A stretch of DNA of 41,587 nucleotides from Providencia vermicola (GCF_020381325.1 NZ_JAGSPI010000015.1:1-41587); one strand, 5' to 3'; shown: positions 1 to 13,854, counted from the first letter of the stretch. Translations and numbers: made by a program. Notes: generated by a model from the letters alone, not told the origin.

Positions 1-1
1 C

Positions 2-1003
<1,002 letters not shown>

Positions 1004-1038
1004 TACCGCTCTTTCTGAATAAGAAAGAACTACTTAGT

Positions 1039-1070
1039 AAAAAGGGCGTCTTATAGACGTCCTTTTTATA
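1039..1070 (+). terminator. Rho-independent terminator of tufB
   Basis: A 12-bp stem pairs AAAAAGGGCGTC (1039-1050) with GACGTCCTTTTT (1056-1067), with one G-T pair and a TTATA loop. It ends in a T-rich tract 36 bp after the tufB stop. Confidence 0.85.
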
Positions 1071-1083
1071 CGTTGCAAAATTA

Positions 1084-1133
1084 AGAACCTATCTCATCAA
1101 TCATTTCTAAATAATTATTGGTGAGATAGGCTC
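1084..1133. repeat. Long imperfect palindrome between tufB and secE
   Basis: The arms at 1084-1106 and about 1110-1133 are inverted copies of about 23 bp with three mismatches, centred on CCTATCTCA / TGAGATAGG and separated by only a few bases. It lies after the tufB terminator and has no T-tract of its own. It could be a small palindromic repeat or MITE relic, or an RNA-processing hairpin. The sequence alone does not decide. Confidence 0.6.
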
Positions 1134-1190
1134 TGAAACAACGAATTAATAATTGCGTTGGTTCCTTTGCGCAGTTATATGAGATTTATT

Positions 1191-1219
1191 AAGGTTTTGC
1201 TCCGAAGATATGGTATATT
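1191..1219 (+). promoter_or_regulatory. Candidate secE-nusG promoter
   Basis: The region 1004-1580 contains no convincing gene, yet secE needs a promoter downstream of the tufB terminator. The best -10 is TATATT (1214-1219), with a poor -35 (AAGGTT, 1191-1196) at 17-bp spacing. This would give a leader of about 350 nt. The assignment is weak and rests mainly on position. Confidence 0.3.
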
Positions 1220-1293
1220 TTACCGCTGCCACAAAAAGAACCTGATTTTTCTATTGGTGTGGCTGAAAATTTACTGAGCATGCTGAAAATCCT

Positions 1294-1397
1294 GCAAAAT
1301 GGATAGCACTTGTGAAATGGAAAGTACTGACGAACGAATAGTACTTGCGAAATAGAATGTGGCTGCAATGGGTTGTATTTGCAGAACGAATAGCGCT
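1294..1397 (+). repeat. Degenerate 16-20 bp tandem repeat upstream of secE
   Basis: About six diverged units follow each other, starting near 1294, 1312, 1332, 1347, 1365 and 1381. They share a pattern close to GCGAAATGGATAGTACTT. Just upstream, GCTGAAAAT occurs twice (1262-1270 and 1282-1290). I know of no such array in the E. coli tufB-secE gap. The rest of 1004-1580 shows no supported gene. Confidence 0.5.
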
Positions 1398-1580
1398 AAT
1401 TACCTCCATTAACAAGGCTAATTGTTTTAACTCGCGGGTGATGTTATTGATATCCCTATCAAATTTTGCAGGCTTAGTTTGTAGTAATTGAGGGATATGT
1501 TGGCATATTCTATTGGTTTGGCTTGATTGTTTCTGTAAGCAAACAGGCTTTGTACATACTTCATGGTAACAGGTTGAATT

Positions 1581-1967
1581 ATGAGTGCGAATAGCGAAGC
1601 TCAAGGAAGTGGACGCAGTGCAGACATTTTCAAATGGGTGATTGTCTGTGCCCTATTAATAATTGCAATTGTTGGCAACTATTACTTCCGTCAATATAAT
1701 CTCGCGCTGCGTGCTTTTGCAGTTGTGGCTGTGGTCGCTATTGCAGGTGCTGTCGCTTTATGGACAACAAAAGGTAAAGCAACACTGGCGTTTGCACGCG
1801 AAGCTCGTGTCGAGATGAGAAAAGTCATTTGGCCAACTCGCCAGGAAACATTACAAACTACTTTAATTGTTGCCGCAGTAACGGCTGTAATGTCATTAAT
1901 ACTGTGGGGATTAGATGGTATCCTGGTGCGTTTAGTTTCATTTATTACAAGCCTGAGGTTATTCTAA
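1581..1967 (+). CDS. secE: Preprotein translocase subunit SecE
   Basis: SecE is the small essential inner-membrane subunit that clamps SecY in the SecYEG channel. The 128-residue product (E. coli 127) has two N-terminal membrane segments (about residues 19-35 and 45-62), the conserved cytoplasmic amphipathic stretch ending [19 protein letters not shown], and a third membrane segment near the C terminus. The VxWPTRQE signature identifies the family. The gene stops one base before the nusG ATG, so the two are a single translational unit as in E. coli. Start: ATG after CATGGTAACAGGTTGAATT, with an AGG-type ribosome site. Confidence 0.97.
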   Translation: MSANSEAQGSGRSADIFKWVIVCALLIIAIVGNYYFRQYNLALRAFAVVAVVAIAGAVALWTTKGKATLAFAREARVEMRKVIWPTRQETLQTTLIVAAVTAVMSLILWGLDGILVRLVSFITSLRLF

Positions 1968-2513
1968 ATGTCCGATTCACCTAAAAAGCGCTGGTATGTC
2001 ATTCAGGCATTCTCTGGTTTTGAAGGTCGCGTAGCACAATCTTTACGTGAACATATCAAATTACATGCTATGGAAGATTCTTTTGGCGAAGTTATGGTTC
2101 CAACAGAAGAAGTTGTTGAAATCCGTAGCGGTCAGCGCCGTAAGAGTGAACGTAAATTCTTCCCAGGCTATGTCTTAGTCCAAATGGTCATGAATGATGA
2201 CTCTTGGCACTTAGTACGTAGTGTACCTCGTGTAATGGGGTTCATTGGTGGGACTTCAGACCGTCCAGCACCAATTAGCGATAAAGAAGTTGATGCTATC
2301 ATGAACCGCTTACAACAAGTTGGTGATAAACCACGTCCGAAAACACTGTTTGAACCAGGTGAAATGGTTCGTGTTAGCGAAGGTCCATTTGCTGACTTTA
2401 ACGGTGTTGTTGAAGAAATCGACTATGAAAAGAGCCGCTTAAAAGTCTCTGTTTCTATTTTCGGTCGTGCAACTCCTGTCGAATTGGATTTTGGCCAAGT
2501 CGAAAAAGCCTAA
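1968..2513 (+). CDS. nusG: Transcription termination/antitermination factor NusG
   Basis: NusG binds RNA polymerase through its N-terminal NGN domain, suppresses pausing, and links polymerase to Rho or ribosomal protein S10 through its C-terminal KOW domain. The 181 residues equal the E. coli length. The N-terminal part carries [14 protein letters not shown] and [10 protein letters not shown], and the KOW part carries [20 protein letters not shown]. The ATG follows the secE stop with no gap, indicating translational coupling. A strong hairpin follows before rplK. Confidence 0.98.
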   Translation: MSDSPKKRWYVIQAFSGFEGRVAQSLREHIKLHAMEDSFGEVMVPTEEVVEIRSGQRRKSERKFFPGYVLVQMVMNDDSWHLVRSVPRVMGFIGGTSDRPAPISDKEVDAIMNRLQQVGDKPRPKTLFEPGEMVRVSEGPFADFNGVVEEIDYEKSRLKVSVSIFGRATPVELDFGQVEKA

Positions 2514-2536
2514 TCTAAACGACAAAACTGACTTGC

Positions 2537-2579
2537 AAAAGGCGTGAAATTTGACTACAATTTCGCGCCTTTTGTTTTT
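2537..2579 (+). terminator. Terminator after secE-nusG
   Basis: AAAAGGCGTGAAATT (from 2537) pairs with AATTTCGCGCCTTTT across a short loop and is followed by GTTTTTA. This is a standard intrinsic terminator 24 bp after nusG. It separates secE-nusG from the ribosomal protein operon. Confidence 0.85.
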
Positions 2580-3825
<1,246 letters not shown>

Positions 3826-3878
3826 TTGCTATAGCTTCGGCTAATGAGTAATTAAGCTTTACCTTTGCGTCGATTTTG

Positions 3879-4151
3879 TATAAAATTTGACGCCTTGAGT
3901 TTGTTGGGTATAGAAATGTATCCAACAAACCACAAATTTCGGTATGGAGTCTGGCCTTTCCAGACCCCGTCCAAGACCGCAGGTGTGCTATTTATAGTCA
4001 CTTAATTTACCTGCGTAGACGGTGACAGAGATACCTAGAATTTTATTCTGGATTCTATTCTGCTCACCGTGTTTTAGCGCTCAAATACATGTTGTATCTG
4101 AGTGATGTGAGTCCCGGGGGTTTTCCCGGTTAATCCAGGAGCAAGAAGCTA
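3879..4151 (+). ncRNA. L10 leader region (rplJL autoregulatory leader) with upstream promoter
   Basis: The 326-bp gap between rplA and rplJ holds no gene. A -10-like TATAAAAT sits at 3879. A hairpin of GTTTGTTGG with CCAACAAAC follows at 3899-3930. Next is a stretch that closely follows the E. coli L10 leader from memory: TCTGGCCTTTCCAGACCCC, GTCCAAGACCGCAGGTG, TGCGTAGACGGTGACAGA and TCTGCTCACCGT. In E. coli, L10-L7/L12 binds this RNA and represses rplJL translation. The ribosome site CCAGGAGCAAGAAGCT precedes the rplJ ATG. Confidence 0.85.
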
Positions 4152-4649
4152 ATGGCACTAAATCTTCAAGACAAACAAGCGATTGTTGCTGAAGTCAGCG
4201 AAGTAGCCAAAGGCGCGCTTTCTGCAGTTGTTGCTGATTCACGCGGCGTAACTGTAGCAAAAATGACTGAACTGCGTAAAGCAGGTCGCGAAGCTGGCGT
4301 TTATATCCGTGTTGTTCGTAACACACTGATTCGCCGTGCTGTTGAAGGTACTTCTTATGATGTACTGAAAGACGCGTTTGTTGGTCCAACCTTAATTGCT
4401 TTCTCTAACGAACACCCGGGCGCTGGCGCTCGTCTGTTCAAAGAGTTCGCGAAAGCGAATCCAGCATTTGAGATTAAAGCTGCGGCCTTTGAAGGTGAGT
4501 TAATCCAAGCGAAAGATATCGATCGTCTGGCAACTCTCCCAACTTACGATGAAGCAATCGCACGCCTGATGGCAACCATGAAAGAAGCCGCTGCCGGCAA
4601 ATTGGTTCGTACTCTGGCTGCTCTGCGCGATCAGAAAGAAGCTGCATAA
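4152..4649 (+). CDS. rplJ: 50S ribosomal protein L10
   Basis: L10 forms the base of the ribosomal stalk and carries two L7/L12 dimers. The 165 residues equal the E. coli length. The start [26 protein letters not shown] and the [15 protein letters not shown] segment are diagnostic, and the C-terminal helix (about residues 135-165) is the L7/L12-binding part. It is followed by rplL after 60 bp and preceded by the L10 leader that should control both genes. Confidence 0.98.
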   Translation: MALNLQDKQAIVAEVSEVAKGALSAVVADSRGVTVAKMTELRKAGREAGVYIRVVRNTLIRRAVEGTSYDVLKDAFVGPTLIAFSNEHPGAGARLFKEFAKANPAFEIKAAAFEGELIQAKDIDRLATLPTYDEAIARLMATMKEAAAGKLVRTLAALRDQKEAA

Positions 4650-4709
4650 GCCCTTTCCTTCGTTGCTTTTTAACGTATAAACTATTTCTGAATTTTAGGA
4701 ACACTTGTT

Positions 4710-5078
4710 ATGTCTATCACTAAAGACCAAATCCTTGATGCAGTTGCAGAAATGTCTGTAATGGACGTTGTTGAACTGATTACTATGATGGAAGAAAAAT
4801 TCGGCGTTTCTGCTGCTGCAGCTGTTGCTGTTGCTCCAGGTGCTGCTGCTGAAGCTGCTGAAGAAAAAACTGAATTCGACGTTGTTCTGTCTGCTATCGG
4901 CGGTAACAAAGTTGCAGTTATCAAAGCAGTTCGTGGCGCAACTGGTCTTGGCCTGAAAGAAGCTAAAGACATGGTAGAATCAGCTCCAGCGACCATCAAA
5001 GAAGGCGCAAGCAAAGACGAAGCTGAAACTCTGAAGAAAGCTCTTGAAGAAGCAGGCGCTTCTGTTGAACTTAAATAA
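4710..5078 (+). CDS. rplL: 50S ribosomal protein L7/L12
   Basis: This is the stalk protein that recruits translation GTPases. It has 122 residues (E. coli 121): an N-terminal dimerisation domain (about 1-35), an Ala/Val-rich hinge (about 36-52) and the C-terminal factor-binding domain with [20 protein letters not shown]. The end ASVELK is typical. It starts after the ribosome site TTTAGGAACACTTGTT. A hairpin after the gene should terminate part of the transcription before rpoB. Confidence 0.98.
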   Translation: MSITKDQILDAVAEMSVMDVVELITMMEEKFGVSAAAAVAVAPGAAAEAAEEKTEFDVVLSAIGGNKVAVIKAVRGATGLGLKEAKDMVESAPATIKEGASKDEAETLKKALEEAGASVELK

Positions 5079-5118
5079 GTTCAATTTCAAGAACGCAGCT
5101 TAATTTAATTAGGCTGAC

Positions 5119-5149
5119 GGCTGGTGATTTTTTAATCACCAGCCTTTTT
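5119..5149 (+). terminator. Attenuator between rplL and rpoB
   Basis: GGCTGGTGATT (5119-5129) pairs perfectly with AATCACCAGCC (5134-5144) and is followed by TTTTT. In E. coli a partial terminator at this place lowers rpoBC expression relative to the ribosomal proteins. The same role is inferred here. The rest of 5150-5435 holds no gene. A short ACCCG/CGGGT hairpin lies near 5260-5272, and an RNase III site like that of E. coli is possible but not shown. Confidence 0.8.
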
Positions 5150-5435
5150 GCGCTGTAAAGCGTGATGGGTGTTAACAGCTTTTCACGCAGTTTTAATGTT
5201 AACAACAACCCTCCAATACTTCTTTCTATTGACGACTTAATATACTGTGTTCTTCGCTACGACCCGCTCGGGTAGCTCGGTAGCTAAAGCGCGCAATGAA
5301 ATGATTTAAGAGTAATAGCAATGAGTATTAAGGAAAGTATTCATTTTCCATTTCTTATATAAAACGCGTTGCGGTTAAGACTCTTACTTTAAGAGCTAAC
5401 CACTTGGGTCACTGATCAACGAGCTGAGGAAACCT

Positions 5436-8400
5436 ATGGTTTACTCCTATACCGAGAAAAAACGTATTCGTAAGGACTTTGGTAAACGTCCACAAGTTTT
5501 GGACATACCTTACCTCCTTTCTATCCAACTTGACTCGTTCCAGAAGTTTATCGAGCAAGATCCAGATGGCCAGAATGGGCTGGAAGCAGCTTTCCGTTCT
5601 GTGTTTCCAATTCAGAGCTACAGCGGTAATGCTGAACTGCAATATGTCAGCTATCGTTTAGGCGAGCCTGTTTTTGATGTTAAAGAATGTCAAATTCGCG
5701 GTGTGACTTATTCTGCTCCTCTACGTGTTAAATTACGCCTGATCGTTTATGAGCGTGAAGCACCAGAAGGCACCGTTAAAGATATCAAAGAACAAGAAGT
5801 CTACATGGGTGAAATTCCACTCATGACTGAAAACGGAACTTTCGTTATCAACGGTACAGAGCGTGTTATCGTATCTCAGTTACACCGTAGTCCAGGTGTG
5901 TTCTTCGATAGCGATAAAGGTAAAACACACTCTTCAGGTAAAGTGCTCTATAACGCACGTATTATCCCTTACCGTGGTTCATGGCTTGATTTCGAATTTG
6001 ACCCGAAAGATAACCTGTTTGTACGTATTGACCGTCGCCGTAAATTACCTGCGACCATTATTCTGCGTGCAATGGATTACAACACCGAAGAAATTTTAAA
6101 CCTGTTCTTCGAGAAAACTGTATTCCAAATCCGCGATAACAAACTGATGATGACGCTGGTTCCTGAGCGTCTGCGTGGTGAGACTGCTTCTTTTGATATC
6201 GAAGCGAACGGTAAAGTCTATGTTGAAAAAGGCCGCCGTATCACTGCACGTCATATTCGTCAGTTAGAAAAAGAAGAAGTTAGCAATATCGAAGTACCTG
6301 TTGAATATATCGCAGGTAAAGTTGTTGCAAAAGACTACATCGATGAAAGTACTGGTGAGCTGATTTGTGCAGCAAACATGGAACTTTCTTTAGACATGTT
6401 GGCACGTCTGAGCCAGTCTGGTCATAAAACAATCGAAACATTGTTTACCAATGACTTAGACCATGGTGCTTACATTTCTGAAACCGTTCGTGTCGACCCA
6501 ACTAACGACCGTCTGAGTGCATTGGTAGAAATCTACCGCATGATGCGTCCTGGTGAGCCGCCGACCCGTGAAGCGGCAGAAAACCTGTTCGAGAACCTGT
6601 TCTTCTCTGAAGACCGTTACGACTTGTCTGCTGTAGGTCGTATGAAGTTCAACCGTTCACTGAACCGCGATGAAATCGAAGGTTCTGGTATCCTGAGTGA
6701 AGAAGACATCATCGAGGTGATGCGCAAACTCATCGATATCCGTAACGGTAAAGGCGAAGTCGATGACATCGACCACTTAGGTAACCGTCGTATTCGTTCC
6801 GTTGGTGAGATGGCAGAGAACCAATTCCGTGTTGGTCTGGTTCGTGTTGAGCGTGCAGTGAAAGAGCGTCTTTCTCTGGGTGACCTTGATGCATTAATGC
6901 CACAGGATATGATTAACGCTAAACCTATTTCAGCCGCAGTTAAAGAGTTCTTTGGTTCCAGCCAGCTGTCACAATTTATGGACCAGAACAACCCACTGTC
7001 TGAAATTACGCACAAACGTCGTATCTCTGCATTAGGCCCAGGCGGTCTGACTCGTGAACGTGCGGGCTTCGAAGTACGTGACGTACACCCAACTCACTAC
7101 GGTCGTGTATGTCCAATCGAAACGCCTGAAGGTCCAAACATCGGTCTGATCAACTCATTATCTGTTTATGCACAGACCAATGAGTACGGTTTCTTAGAAA
7201 CACCATACCGTTTAGTTCGTGATGGCTTAGTCACTGATGAGATTCACTATCTGTCTGCAATTGAAGAAGGTAACTTCATCATTGCTCAGGCAAACACCGT
7301 ATTAGGTGAAGATGGTAGCTTTATCGAAGAGTTAGTCACTTGTCGTAACAAAGGTGAATCAAGCTTATTCAGCCGTGAACAGGTTGAATATATGGACGTT
7401 TCGACTCAACAGGTTGTTTCTGTTGGTGCGTCACTGATCCCATTCCTTGAACACGATGACGCCAACCGTGCATTGATGGGTGCGAACATGCAACGTCAAG
7501 CGGTTCCAACTTTACGTGCTGACAAACCATTAGTTGGTACAGGTATGGAACGTGCAGTAGCGGTTGACTCGGGTGTAACGGCTGTTGCAAGACGTGGTGG
7601 TTCAGTTCAGTACGTTGATGCGTCTCGTATCGTTATCAAAGTTAACGAAGATGAGATGTACCCAGGCGAAGCTGGAATTGATATTTATAACCTGACTAAA
7701 TATACCCGTTCTAACCAGAACACCTGTATTAGCCAGATGCCTTGTGTATCTTTAGGTGAGCCAGTTGAACGTGGTGATGTGCTAGCAGATGGTCCTTCAA
7801 CAGACCTCGGCGAATTAGCACTAGGTCAAAACATGCGCGTGGCCTTCATGCCATGGAATGGTTATAACTTCGAAGACTCCATCTTAGTTTCTGAGCGTGT
7901 TGTTCAAGAAGACCGTTTCACGACTATTCACATTCAGGAACTGTCTTGTGTGTCTCGTGACACCAAATTAGGGCCTGAAGAAATCACTGCAGATATTCCA
8001 AACGTCGGTGAAGCTGCACTTTCTAAACTGGATGAGTCCGGTATCGTTTATATCGGTGCGGAAGTGAAAGGCGGCGACATTCTGGTTGGTAAAGTAACAC
8101 CGAAAGGTGAAACTCAGTTAACCCCAGAAGAGAAACTACTGCGTGCTATCTTTGGTGAAAAAGCGTCAGACGTTAAAGACTCTTCTTTACGTGTTCCTAA
8201 CGGTGTTTCTGGTACGGTTATCGACGTACAAGTATTTACCCGTGATGGTGTAGAGAAAGACAAACGTGCATTAGAGATCGAAGAAACTCAGTTACGTGAT
8301 GCGAAGAAAGACTTAACAGAAGAGCTGCGTATTTTCGAAGCTGGCCTGTTTGCGCGTATCCGTTCTGTACTGGTTAACGGCGGAATTGAAGCTGAAAAAC

Positions 8401-9464
8401 TGGACAAGCTGCCTCGCGATCGTTGGTTAGAGTTATCTTTAGCTGATGAAGAGAAGCAAAACCAGTTAGAGCAATTAGCTGAACAGTATGACGAACTGAA
8501 ATCTGAGTTCGAGAAAAAACTCGATGCTAAACGTCGTAAAATTACCCAAGGTGATGATCTGGCACCTGGCGTACTGAAAATTGTTAAGGTTTATCTGGCT
8601 GTTAAACGTCAGATCCAACCGGGTGATAAAATGGCGGGTCGCCATGGTAACAAAGGTGTTATCTCAAAAATCAACCCAGTTGAAGACATGCCTTACGATG
8701 AAAACGGTAACCCAGTTGATATCGTTCTGAACCCACTGGGCGTACCATCACGTATGAACATCGGTCAGATTTTGGAAACCCACTTGGGGATGGCAGCAAA
8801 AGGTATTGGTGAGAAAATCAATGCTATGCTTAAACAGCATGAAGAAGTTGCCAAACTGCGTGAGTTTATCCAAAAAGCGTACGATTTAGGTGATGATCCA
8901 CGCCAGAAAGTTGACTTGAACACTTTCTCTGACGAAGAAGTGATGCGTTTGGCTGAGAACCTGAAAAAAGGTATGCCAATTGCGACACCAGTGTTTGATG
9001 GTGCGAAAGAGAAAGAAATCAAAGAACTGCTGAAACTGGGTGGTCTGCCAACTTCAGGTCAGATTACATTATTCGATGGTCGTACTGGCGAGCGTTTCGA
9101 GCGTCAAGTTACTGTCGGTTACATGTACATGCTGAAACTGAACCACTTGGTTGACGATAAGATGCACGCCCGTTCAACAGGTTCTTACAGCTTGGTTACT
9201 CAGCAACCGCTGGGTGGTAAAGCGCAGTTCGGTGGTCAGCGTTTCGGGGAGATGGAAGTGTGGGCACTGGAAGCATACGGTGCAGCCTATACTCTTCAAG
9301 AAATGCTTACAGTTAAATCGGATGACGTTAACGGCCGTACGAAGATGTATAAAAACATCGTCGATGGCAGCCATCAGATGGAACCTGGTATGCCGGAATC
9401 TTTCAACGTATTGCTGAAAGAAATCCGCTCACTGGGTATCAACATCGAGCTGGAAGACGAGTAA
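5436..9464 (+). CDS. rpoB: DNA-directed RNA polymerase subunit beta
   Basis: The beta subunit forms one side of the active-site cleft. The 1342 residues equal the E. coli length, and the ends [19 protein letters not shown] and GINIELEDE are as expected. The rifampicin pocket (about residues 505-545) contains [16 protein letters not shown] followed by [14 protein letters not shown], which is the rifampicin-sensitive form at the positions commonly mutated. The catalytic-region motif [15 protein letters not shown] is present. It is co-transcribed with rpoC, 108 bp downstream. The ribosome site GCTGAGGAAACCT precedes the ATG. Confidence 0.99.
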   Translation: MVYSYTEKKRIRKDFGKRPQVLDIPYLLSIQLDSFQKFIEQDPDGQNGLEAAFRSVFPIQSYSGNAELQYVSYRLGEPVFDVKECQIRGVTYSAPLRVKLRLIVYEREAPEGTVKDIKEQEVYMGEIPLMTENGTFVINGTERVIVSQLHRSPGVFFDSDKGKTHSSGKVLYNARIIPYRGSWLDFEFDPKDNLFVRIDRRRKLPATIILRAMDYNTEEILNLFFEKTVFQIRDNKLMMTLVPERLRGETASFDIEANGKVYVEKGRRITARHIRQLEKEEVSNIEVPVEYIAGKVVAKDYIDESTGELICAANMELSLDMLARLSQSGHKTIETLFTNDLDHGAYISETVRVDPTNDRLSALVEIYRMMRPGEPPTREAAENLFENLFFSEDRYDLSAVGRMKFNRSLNRDEIEGSGILSEEDIIEVMRKLIDIRNGKGEVDDIDHLGNRRIRSVGEMAENQFRVGLVRVERAVKERLSLGDLDALMPQDMINAKPISAAVKEFFGSSQLSQFMDQNNPLSEITHKRRISALGPGGLTRERAGFEVRDVHPTHYGRVCPIETPEGPNIGLINSLSVYAQTNEYGFLETPYRLVRDGLVTDEIHYLSAIEEGNFIIAQANTVLGEDGSFIEELVTCRNKGESSLFSREQVEYMDVSTQQVVSVGASLIPFLEHDDANRALMGANMQRQAVPTLRADKPLVGTGMERAVAVDSGVTAVARRGGSVQYVDASRIVIKVNEDEMYPGEAGIDIYNLTKYTRSNQNTCISQMPCVSLGEPVERGDVLADGPSTDLGELALGQNMRVAFMPWNGYNFEDSILVSERVVQEDRFTTIHIQELSCVSRDTKLGPEEITADIPNVGEAALSKLDESGIVYIGAEVKGGDILVGKVTPKGETQLTPEEKLLRAIFGEKASDVKDSSLRVPNGVSGTVIDVQVFTRDGVEKDKRALEIEETQLRDAKKDLTEELRIFEAGLFARIRSVLVNGGIEAEKLDKLPRDRWLELSLADEEKQNQLEQLAEQYDELKSEFEKKLDAKRRKITQGDDLAPGVLKIVKVYLAVKRQIQPGDKMAGRHGNKGVISKINPVEDMPYDENGNPVDIVLNPLGVPSRMNIGQILETHLGMAAKGIGEKINAMLKQHEEVAKLREFIQKAYDLGDDPRQKVDLNTFSDEEVMRLAENLKKGMPIATPVFDGAKEKEIKELLKLGGLPTSGQITLFDGRTGERFERQVTVGYMYMLKLNHLVDDKMHARSTGSYSLVTQQPLGGKAQFGGQRFGEMEVWALEAYGAAYTLQEMLTVKSDDVNGRTKMYKNIVDGSHQMEPGMPESFNVLLKEIRSLGINIELEDE

Positions 9465-9474
9465 TTCGTTTTGT

Positions 9475-9496
9475 GCCGGAGGGTTCGCCTTCCGGC
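9475..9496 (+). promoter_or_regulatory. UUCG-capped hairpin in the rpoB-rpoC gap
   Basis: GCCGGAGGG (9475-9483) pairs with CCTTCCGGC (9488-9496) over nine pairs, one of them G-U, and is closed by the very stable tetraloop TTCG. There is no T-run after it, so it is more likely an mRNA-stability or processing element than a terminator. Confidence 0.7.
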
Positions 9497-9572
9497 CTAT
9501 GTAAGCACTGGGATTTGGGGAGAGTGTCTTTGAATACTCACCTGACAGGTCTAACTCCGACAGGAGCATTTT

Positions 9573-12500
9573 GTGAAAGACTTAATAAAGTTTCTGAAAG
9601 CGCAAACCAAGACCGAAGAGTTTGATGCTATCAAGATTGCTCTGGCATCACCTGATATGATCCGTTCATGGTCATTCGGTGAAGTGAAAAAGCCAGAAAC
9701 GATTAACTACCGTACGTTCAAACCTGAGCGTGATGGTCTTTTCTGTGCACGTATTTTCGGGCCAGTGAAAGACTACGAATGTCTGTGCGGTAAGTACAAA
9801 CGTTTAAAACACCGCGGTGTGATTTGTGAGAAGTGTGGCGTTGAAGTTACACAGACCAAAGTCCGTCGTGAGCGCATGGGTCACATTGAACTTGCTTCTC
9901 CGACTGCACATATTTGGTTCTTAAAATCACTGCCATCCCGTATCGGTTTGCTGCTCGATATGCCACTGCGTGATATCGAACGCGTTCTGTACTTTGAATC
10001 ATATGTAGTTGTTGAAGGCGGTATGACCAGCCTTGAACGTGCACAGATTCTGACAGAAGAGCAATACTTAGATGCGCTGGAAGAATTCGGTGACGAATTT
10101 GATGCGAAAATGGGTGCGGAAGCTATCCAAGGTCTGCTGAAAAACCTCGATCTTGAGAACGAGTGTGAAACGTTGCGTGAAGAGTTAAACGAAACTAACT
10201 CTGAAACTAAGCGTAAAAAGCTGACCAAACGTATCAAACTGCTGGAAGCGTTCATTCAATCTGGTAACAAACCAGAGTGGATGATCTTAAACGTACTGCC
10301 AGTATTACCACCGGATCTGCGTCCATTAGTTCCACTGGATGGTGGCCGTTTCGCAACATCAGATCTGAACGATCTGTATCGTCGCGTGATCAACCGTAAT
10401 AACCGTCTGAAACGTCTTCTGGATCTGGCTGCGCCAGACATCATCGTACGTAACGAAAAACGTATGTTGCAAGAAGCGGTTGATGCGCTGTTAGATAACG
10501 GTCGTCGTGGTCGTGCTATCACAGGTTCTAACAAACGTCCTCTGAAATCTTTGGCTGATATGATCAAAGGTAAACAAGGTCGTTTCCGTCAGAACTTACT
10601 TGGTAAGCGTGTTGACTACTCAGGTCGTTCTGTTATCACCGTAGGTCCATACCTGCGTCTGCATCAGTGCGGTCTGCCGAAGAAAATGGCTCTTGAGTTA
10701 TTCAAACCATTTATCTATGGCAAATTAGAATTACGTGGTCTGGCAACAACCATCAAAGCTGCGAAGAAAATGGTTGAGCGCGAAGAAGCGGTTGTTTGGG
10801 ATATCTTGGATGAAGTTATCCGCGAACACCCAGTCATGCTGAACCGTGCACCAACACTTCACCGTCTGGGTATCCAAGCGTTCGAACCTATTTTGATCGA
10901 AGGTAAAGCTATCCAATTGCACCCACTCGTTTGTGCGGCATACAACGCCGACTTCGATGGAGACCAAATGGCGGTACACGTTCCTCTGACTCTGGAAGCT
11001 CAGTTAGAAGCACGTGCGTTGATGATGTCAACCAACAACATCCTGTCACCTGCAAGTGGTGAGCCTATCATCGTTCCTTCACAGGACGTTGTATTGGGTC
11101 TCTACTACATGACTCGTGATTGCGTAAACGCGAAAGGCGAGGGCATGGTATTAGCCGGTCCTAAAGAAGCTGAGCGTGTTTACCGTTCTGGTCATGCTTC
11201 ACTGCATGCCCGCGTTAAAGTCCGTATCACTGAAGAAGTGAAAGATTCGGAAGGTAACATCACTATCAACACGGGGTTAGTGGATACCACGGTTGGTCGT
11301 GCAATTTTATGGATGATCGTACCAAAAGGTCTACCTTATGCGCTGGTTAACCAAGCGTTAGGTAAGAAAGCGATCTCTAAAATGCTGAACACCTGTTACC
11401 GTGTTCTGGGCTTGAAGCCTACCGTTATTTTTGCTGACCAAATCATGTATACCGGATTTGCCTATGCGGCACGTTCAGGTGCATCAGTTGGTATCGACGA
11501 TATGGTTATTCCAGAGAAAAAAGCTGGGATCATCGCCGAAGCAGAAGCAGAAGTGGCAGAAATTCAGGAACAGTTCCAGTCTGGTCTGGTGACAGCAGGT
11601 GAACGTTACAACAAAGTTATCGATATCTGGGCAGCGGCAAACGAACGTGTTGCTAAAGCGATGATGGAAAACTTGTCGACTGAATCCGTTATCAACCGTG
11701 ATGGCGTCGAAGAACAACAAGTTTCTTTCAACAGTATCTTTATGATGGCCGACTCTGGTGCTCGTGGTTCCGCCGCTCAGATCCGTCAGTTAGCGGGTAT
11801 GCGTGGTCTGATGGCTAAGCCAGATGGCTCCATCATCGAAACACCAATCACGGCAAACTTCCGTGAAGGTCTGAACGTTCTCCAGTACTTTATTTCGACG
11901 CACGGTGCGCGTAAAGGTCTTGCCGATACCGCATTGAAAACAGCGAACTCTGGTTATCTGACTCGTCGTTTAGTTGACGTTGCACAGGACTTGGTTGTGA
12001 CTGAAGACGACTGTGGAACTCACGAAGGTATCCTGATGACTCCGGTTATCGAGGGTGGCGACGTTAAAGAACCACTGCGTGAGCGTGTACTGGGTCGTGT
12101 GACTGCTGAAGATATCCTGATCCCAGGTACAGCGGACATTCTGGTTCCACGTAACACCCTACTTCATGAAAAACTGTGTGACCTGTTAGAAGCTAACTCT
12201 GTCGACAGCGTGAAAGTACGTTCTGTTGTAAGTTGTGAAACAGACTTTGGTGTGTGTGCGCACTGTTATGGTCGTGACCTTGCTCGTGGTCATATCATTA
12301 ACAAAGGTGAAGCTATCGGTGTTATCGCGGCACAGTCAATCGGTGAGCCAGGTACACAGTTAACGATGCGTACGTTCCACATTGGTGGTGCGGCATCTCG
12401 TGCGGCAGCTGAATCTAGCATCCAAGTCCGTAACACAGGTACCCTGAAACTGGTTAACGCGAAATTCGTTACGAACTCAGAAGGCAAACTGGTTATTACT

Positions 12501-13796
12501 TCACGTAATACTGAACTGCGTCTGATTGACGAATTCGGTCGTACGAAAGAAAGCTACAAAGTACCTTACGGTGCGCACCTGTCTAAAGGTGATGGCGCTG
12601 CGGTAACGGGTGGCGAGACTGTTGCGAACTGGGATCCACATACCATGCCAGTCGTCAGTGAAGTTTCTGGTTTCATCAGCTTCTCTGACATGCTTGATGG
12701 TCAAACAATGACGCGTCAGACTGATGAGTTAACAGGTCTGTCTTCAATCGTTGTTCTGGATACTGCGGAACGTACCAGTGGTGGTAAAGACCTGCGTCCT
12801 GCTCTGCGTGTTATTGACGCAAATGGTAACGATGTTCTTATCCCTAACACGGACATGCCAACTCAGTACTTCTTACCGGGTAAAGCAATTGTTCAGTTAG
12901 ACGATGGCGTTGCTATCAATGCGGGTGATACTTTAGCGCGTATTCCACAAGAATCTGTGGGTACTAAAGATATCACGGGTGGTCTGCCACGCGTAGCTGA
13001 CTTGTTCGAAGCACGTCGTCCGAAAGAGCCTGCAATCTTGGCTGAAATCAGCGGTATTATCTCGTTTGGTAAAGAAACCAAAGGTAAACGTCGTCTGGTT
13101 ATCACCCCATTAGATGGTAGCGATCCGTACGAAGAGATGATCCCTAAATGGCGTCAGCTCAACGTGTTCGAAGGTGAGATCGTTGAACGCGGTGACGTTG
13201 TTTCTGATGGTCCAGAATCTCCACATGATATTCTGCGTCTGCGTGGTGTCCATGCTGTTACGCGTTATATCACGAATGAGGTTCAGGAAGTTTACCGCTT
13301 ACAAGGCGTTAAGATAAACGATAAACACATCGAAGTTATCGTTCGTCAGATGCTGCGTAAAGTCACCATCGCGGATGCAGGAAGTTCTGAATTCCTAGAA
13401 GGTGAACAAGTCGAGTACTCACGTGTTAAAGTTTCTAACCGTAAACTGGAAGTGGAAGGCAAAATTCCAGCCAATTACGCACGCGACCTGTTGGGTATCA
13501 CTAAAGCATCTCTGGCAACAGAGTCCTTTATCTCAGCAGCATCGTTCCAAGAAACAACACGCGTACTGACAGAAGCTGCCGTTGCGGGTAAACGTGATGA
13601 ACTGCGTGGTCTGAAAGAAAACGTTATTGTTGGACGTCTGATCCCAGCAGGTACTGGTTTTGCATATCACCAAGACCGTATCCGTCGCCGTCATCTGAAC
13701 GACGTTGTGGAAGCGCCACAAGTTAGCGCAGATGAAGCAACAGCGAACTTAGCTGAACTGTTAAATGCAGGTTTCACGAGTGACAACCAGAATTAA
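9573..13796 (+). CDS. rpoC: DNA-directed RNA polymerase subunit beta'
   Basis: Beta' holds the catalytic magnesium. The 1407 residues match E. coli exactly. The start codon is GTG at 9573, after the ribosome site GACAGGAGCATTTT. Visible parts are the N-terminal zinc site (CLCGKY...CEKCG, about residues 70-88), the active-site NADFDGDQ motif (near residue 460), and the second zinc site with Cys in [20 protein letters not shown] (about 814-898). It is the last gene of the rpoBC unit and is followed by a terminator. Confidence 0.99.
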   Translation: MKDLIKFLKAQTKTEEFDAIKIALASPDMIRSWSFGEVKKPETINYRTFKPERDGLFCARIFGPVKDYECLCGKYKRLKHRGVICEKCGVEVTQTKVRRERMGHIELASPTAHIWFLKSLPSRIGLLLDMPLRDIERVLYFESYVVVEGGMTSLERAQILTEEQYLDALEEFGDEFDAKMGAEAIQGLLKNLDLENECETLREELNETNSETKRKKLTKRIKLLEAFIQSGNKPEWMILNVLPVLPPDLRPLVPLDGGRFATSDLNDLYRRVINRNNRLKRLLDLAAPDIIVRNEKRMLQEAVDALLDNGRRGRAITGSNKRPLKSLADMIKGKQGRFRQNLLGKRVDYSGRSVITVGPYLRLHQCGLPKKMALELFKPFIYGKLELRGLATTIKAAKKMVEREEAVVWDILDEVIREHPVMLNRAPTLHRLGIQAFEPILIEGKAIQLHPLVCAAYNADFDGDQMAVHVPLTLEAQLEARALMMSTNNILSPASGEPIIVPSQDVVLGLYYMTRDCVNAKGEGMVLAGPKEAERVYRSGHASLHARVKVRITEEVKDSEGNITINTGLVDTTVGRAILWMIVPKGLPYALVNQALGKKAISKMLNTCYRVLGLKPTVIFADQIMYTGFAYAARSGASVGIDDMVIPEKKAGIIAEAEAEVAEIQEQFQSGLVTAGERYNKVIDIWAAANERVAKAMMENLSTESVINRDGVEEQQVSFNSIFMMADSGARGSAAQIRQLAGMRGLMAKPDGSIIETPITANFREGLNVLQYFISTHGARKGLADTALKTANSGYLTRRLVDVAQDLVVTEDDCGTHEGILMTPVIEGGDVKEPLRERVLGRVTAEDILIPGTADILVPRNTLLHEKLCDLLEANSVDSVKVRSVVSCETDFGVCAHCYGRDLARGHIINKGEAIGVIAAQSIGEPGTQLTMRTFHIGGAASRAAAESSIQVRNTGTLKLVNAKFVTNSEGKLVITSRNTELRLIDEFGRTKESYKVPYGAHLSKGDGAAVTGGETVANWDPHTMPVVSEVSGFISFSDMLDGQTMTRQTDELTGLSSIVVLDTAERTSGGKDLRPALRVIDANGNDVLIPNTDMPTQYFLPGKAIVQLDDGVAINAGDTLARIPQESVGTKDITGGLPRVADLFEARRPKEPAILAEISGIISFGKETKGKRRLVITPLDGSDPYEEMIPKWRQLNVFEGEIVERGDVVSDGPESPHDILRLRGVHAVTRYITNEVQEVYRLQGVKINDKHIEVIVRQMLRKVTIADAGSSEFLEGEQVEYSRVKVSNRKLEVEGKIPANYARDLLGITKASLATESFISAASFQETTRVLTEAAVAGKRDELRGLKENVIVGRLIPAGTGFAYHQDRIRRRHLNDVVEAPQVSADEATANLAELLNAGFTSDNQN

Positions 13797-13824
13797 TTTC
13801 TGATTTCCAAGTGTTTCTTGATAA

Positions 13825-13854
13825 AAACTGGTGTCGTAAGGCACCAGTTTTTTT
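13825..13854 (+). terminator. Terminator after rpoC
   Basis: AAACTGGTG (13825-13833) pairs with CACCAGTTT (13842-13850) and runs into seven T residues. It ends the rpoBC transcript 28 bp after the stop. Confidence 0.9.

Noticed and set aside
1251-1604. 117-codon reading frame on the - strand upstream of secE
   Set aside because: It overlaps the tandem repeat and the secE start, has no recognisable domain and no ribosome site. It is most likely chance.
5436-13796. Many antisense and alternate-frame open frames within rpoB and rpoC
   Set aside because: They mirror codon bias of the real genes and match no family I recognise.
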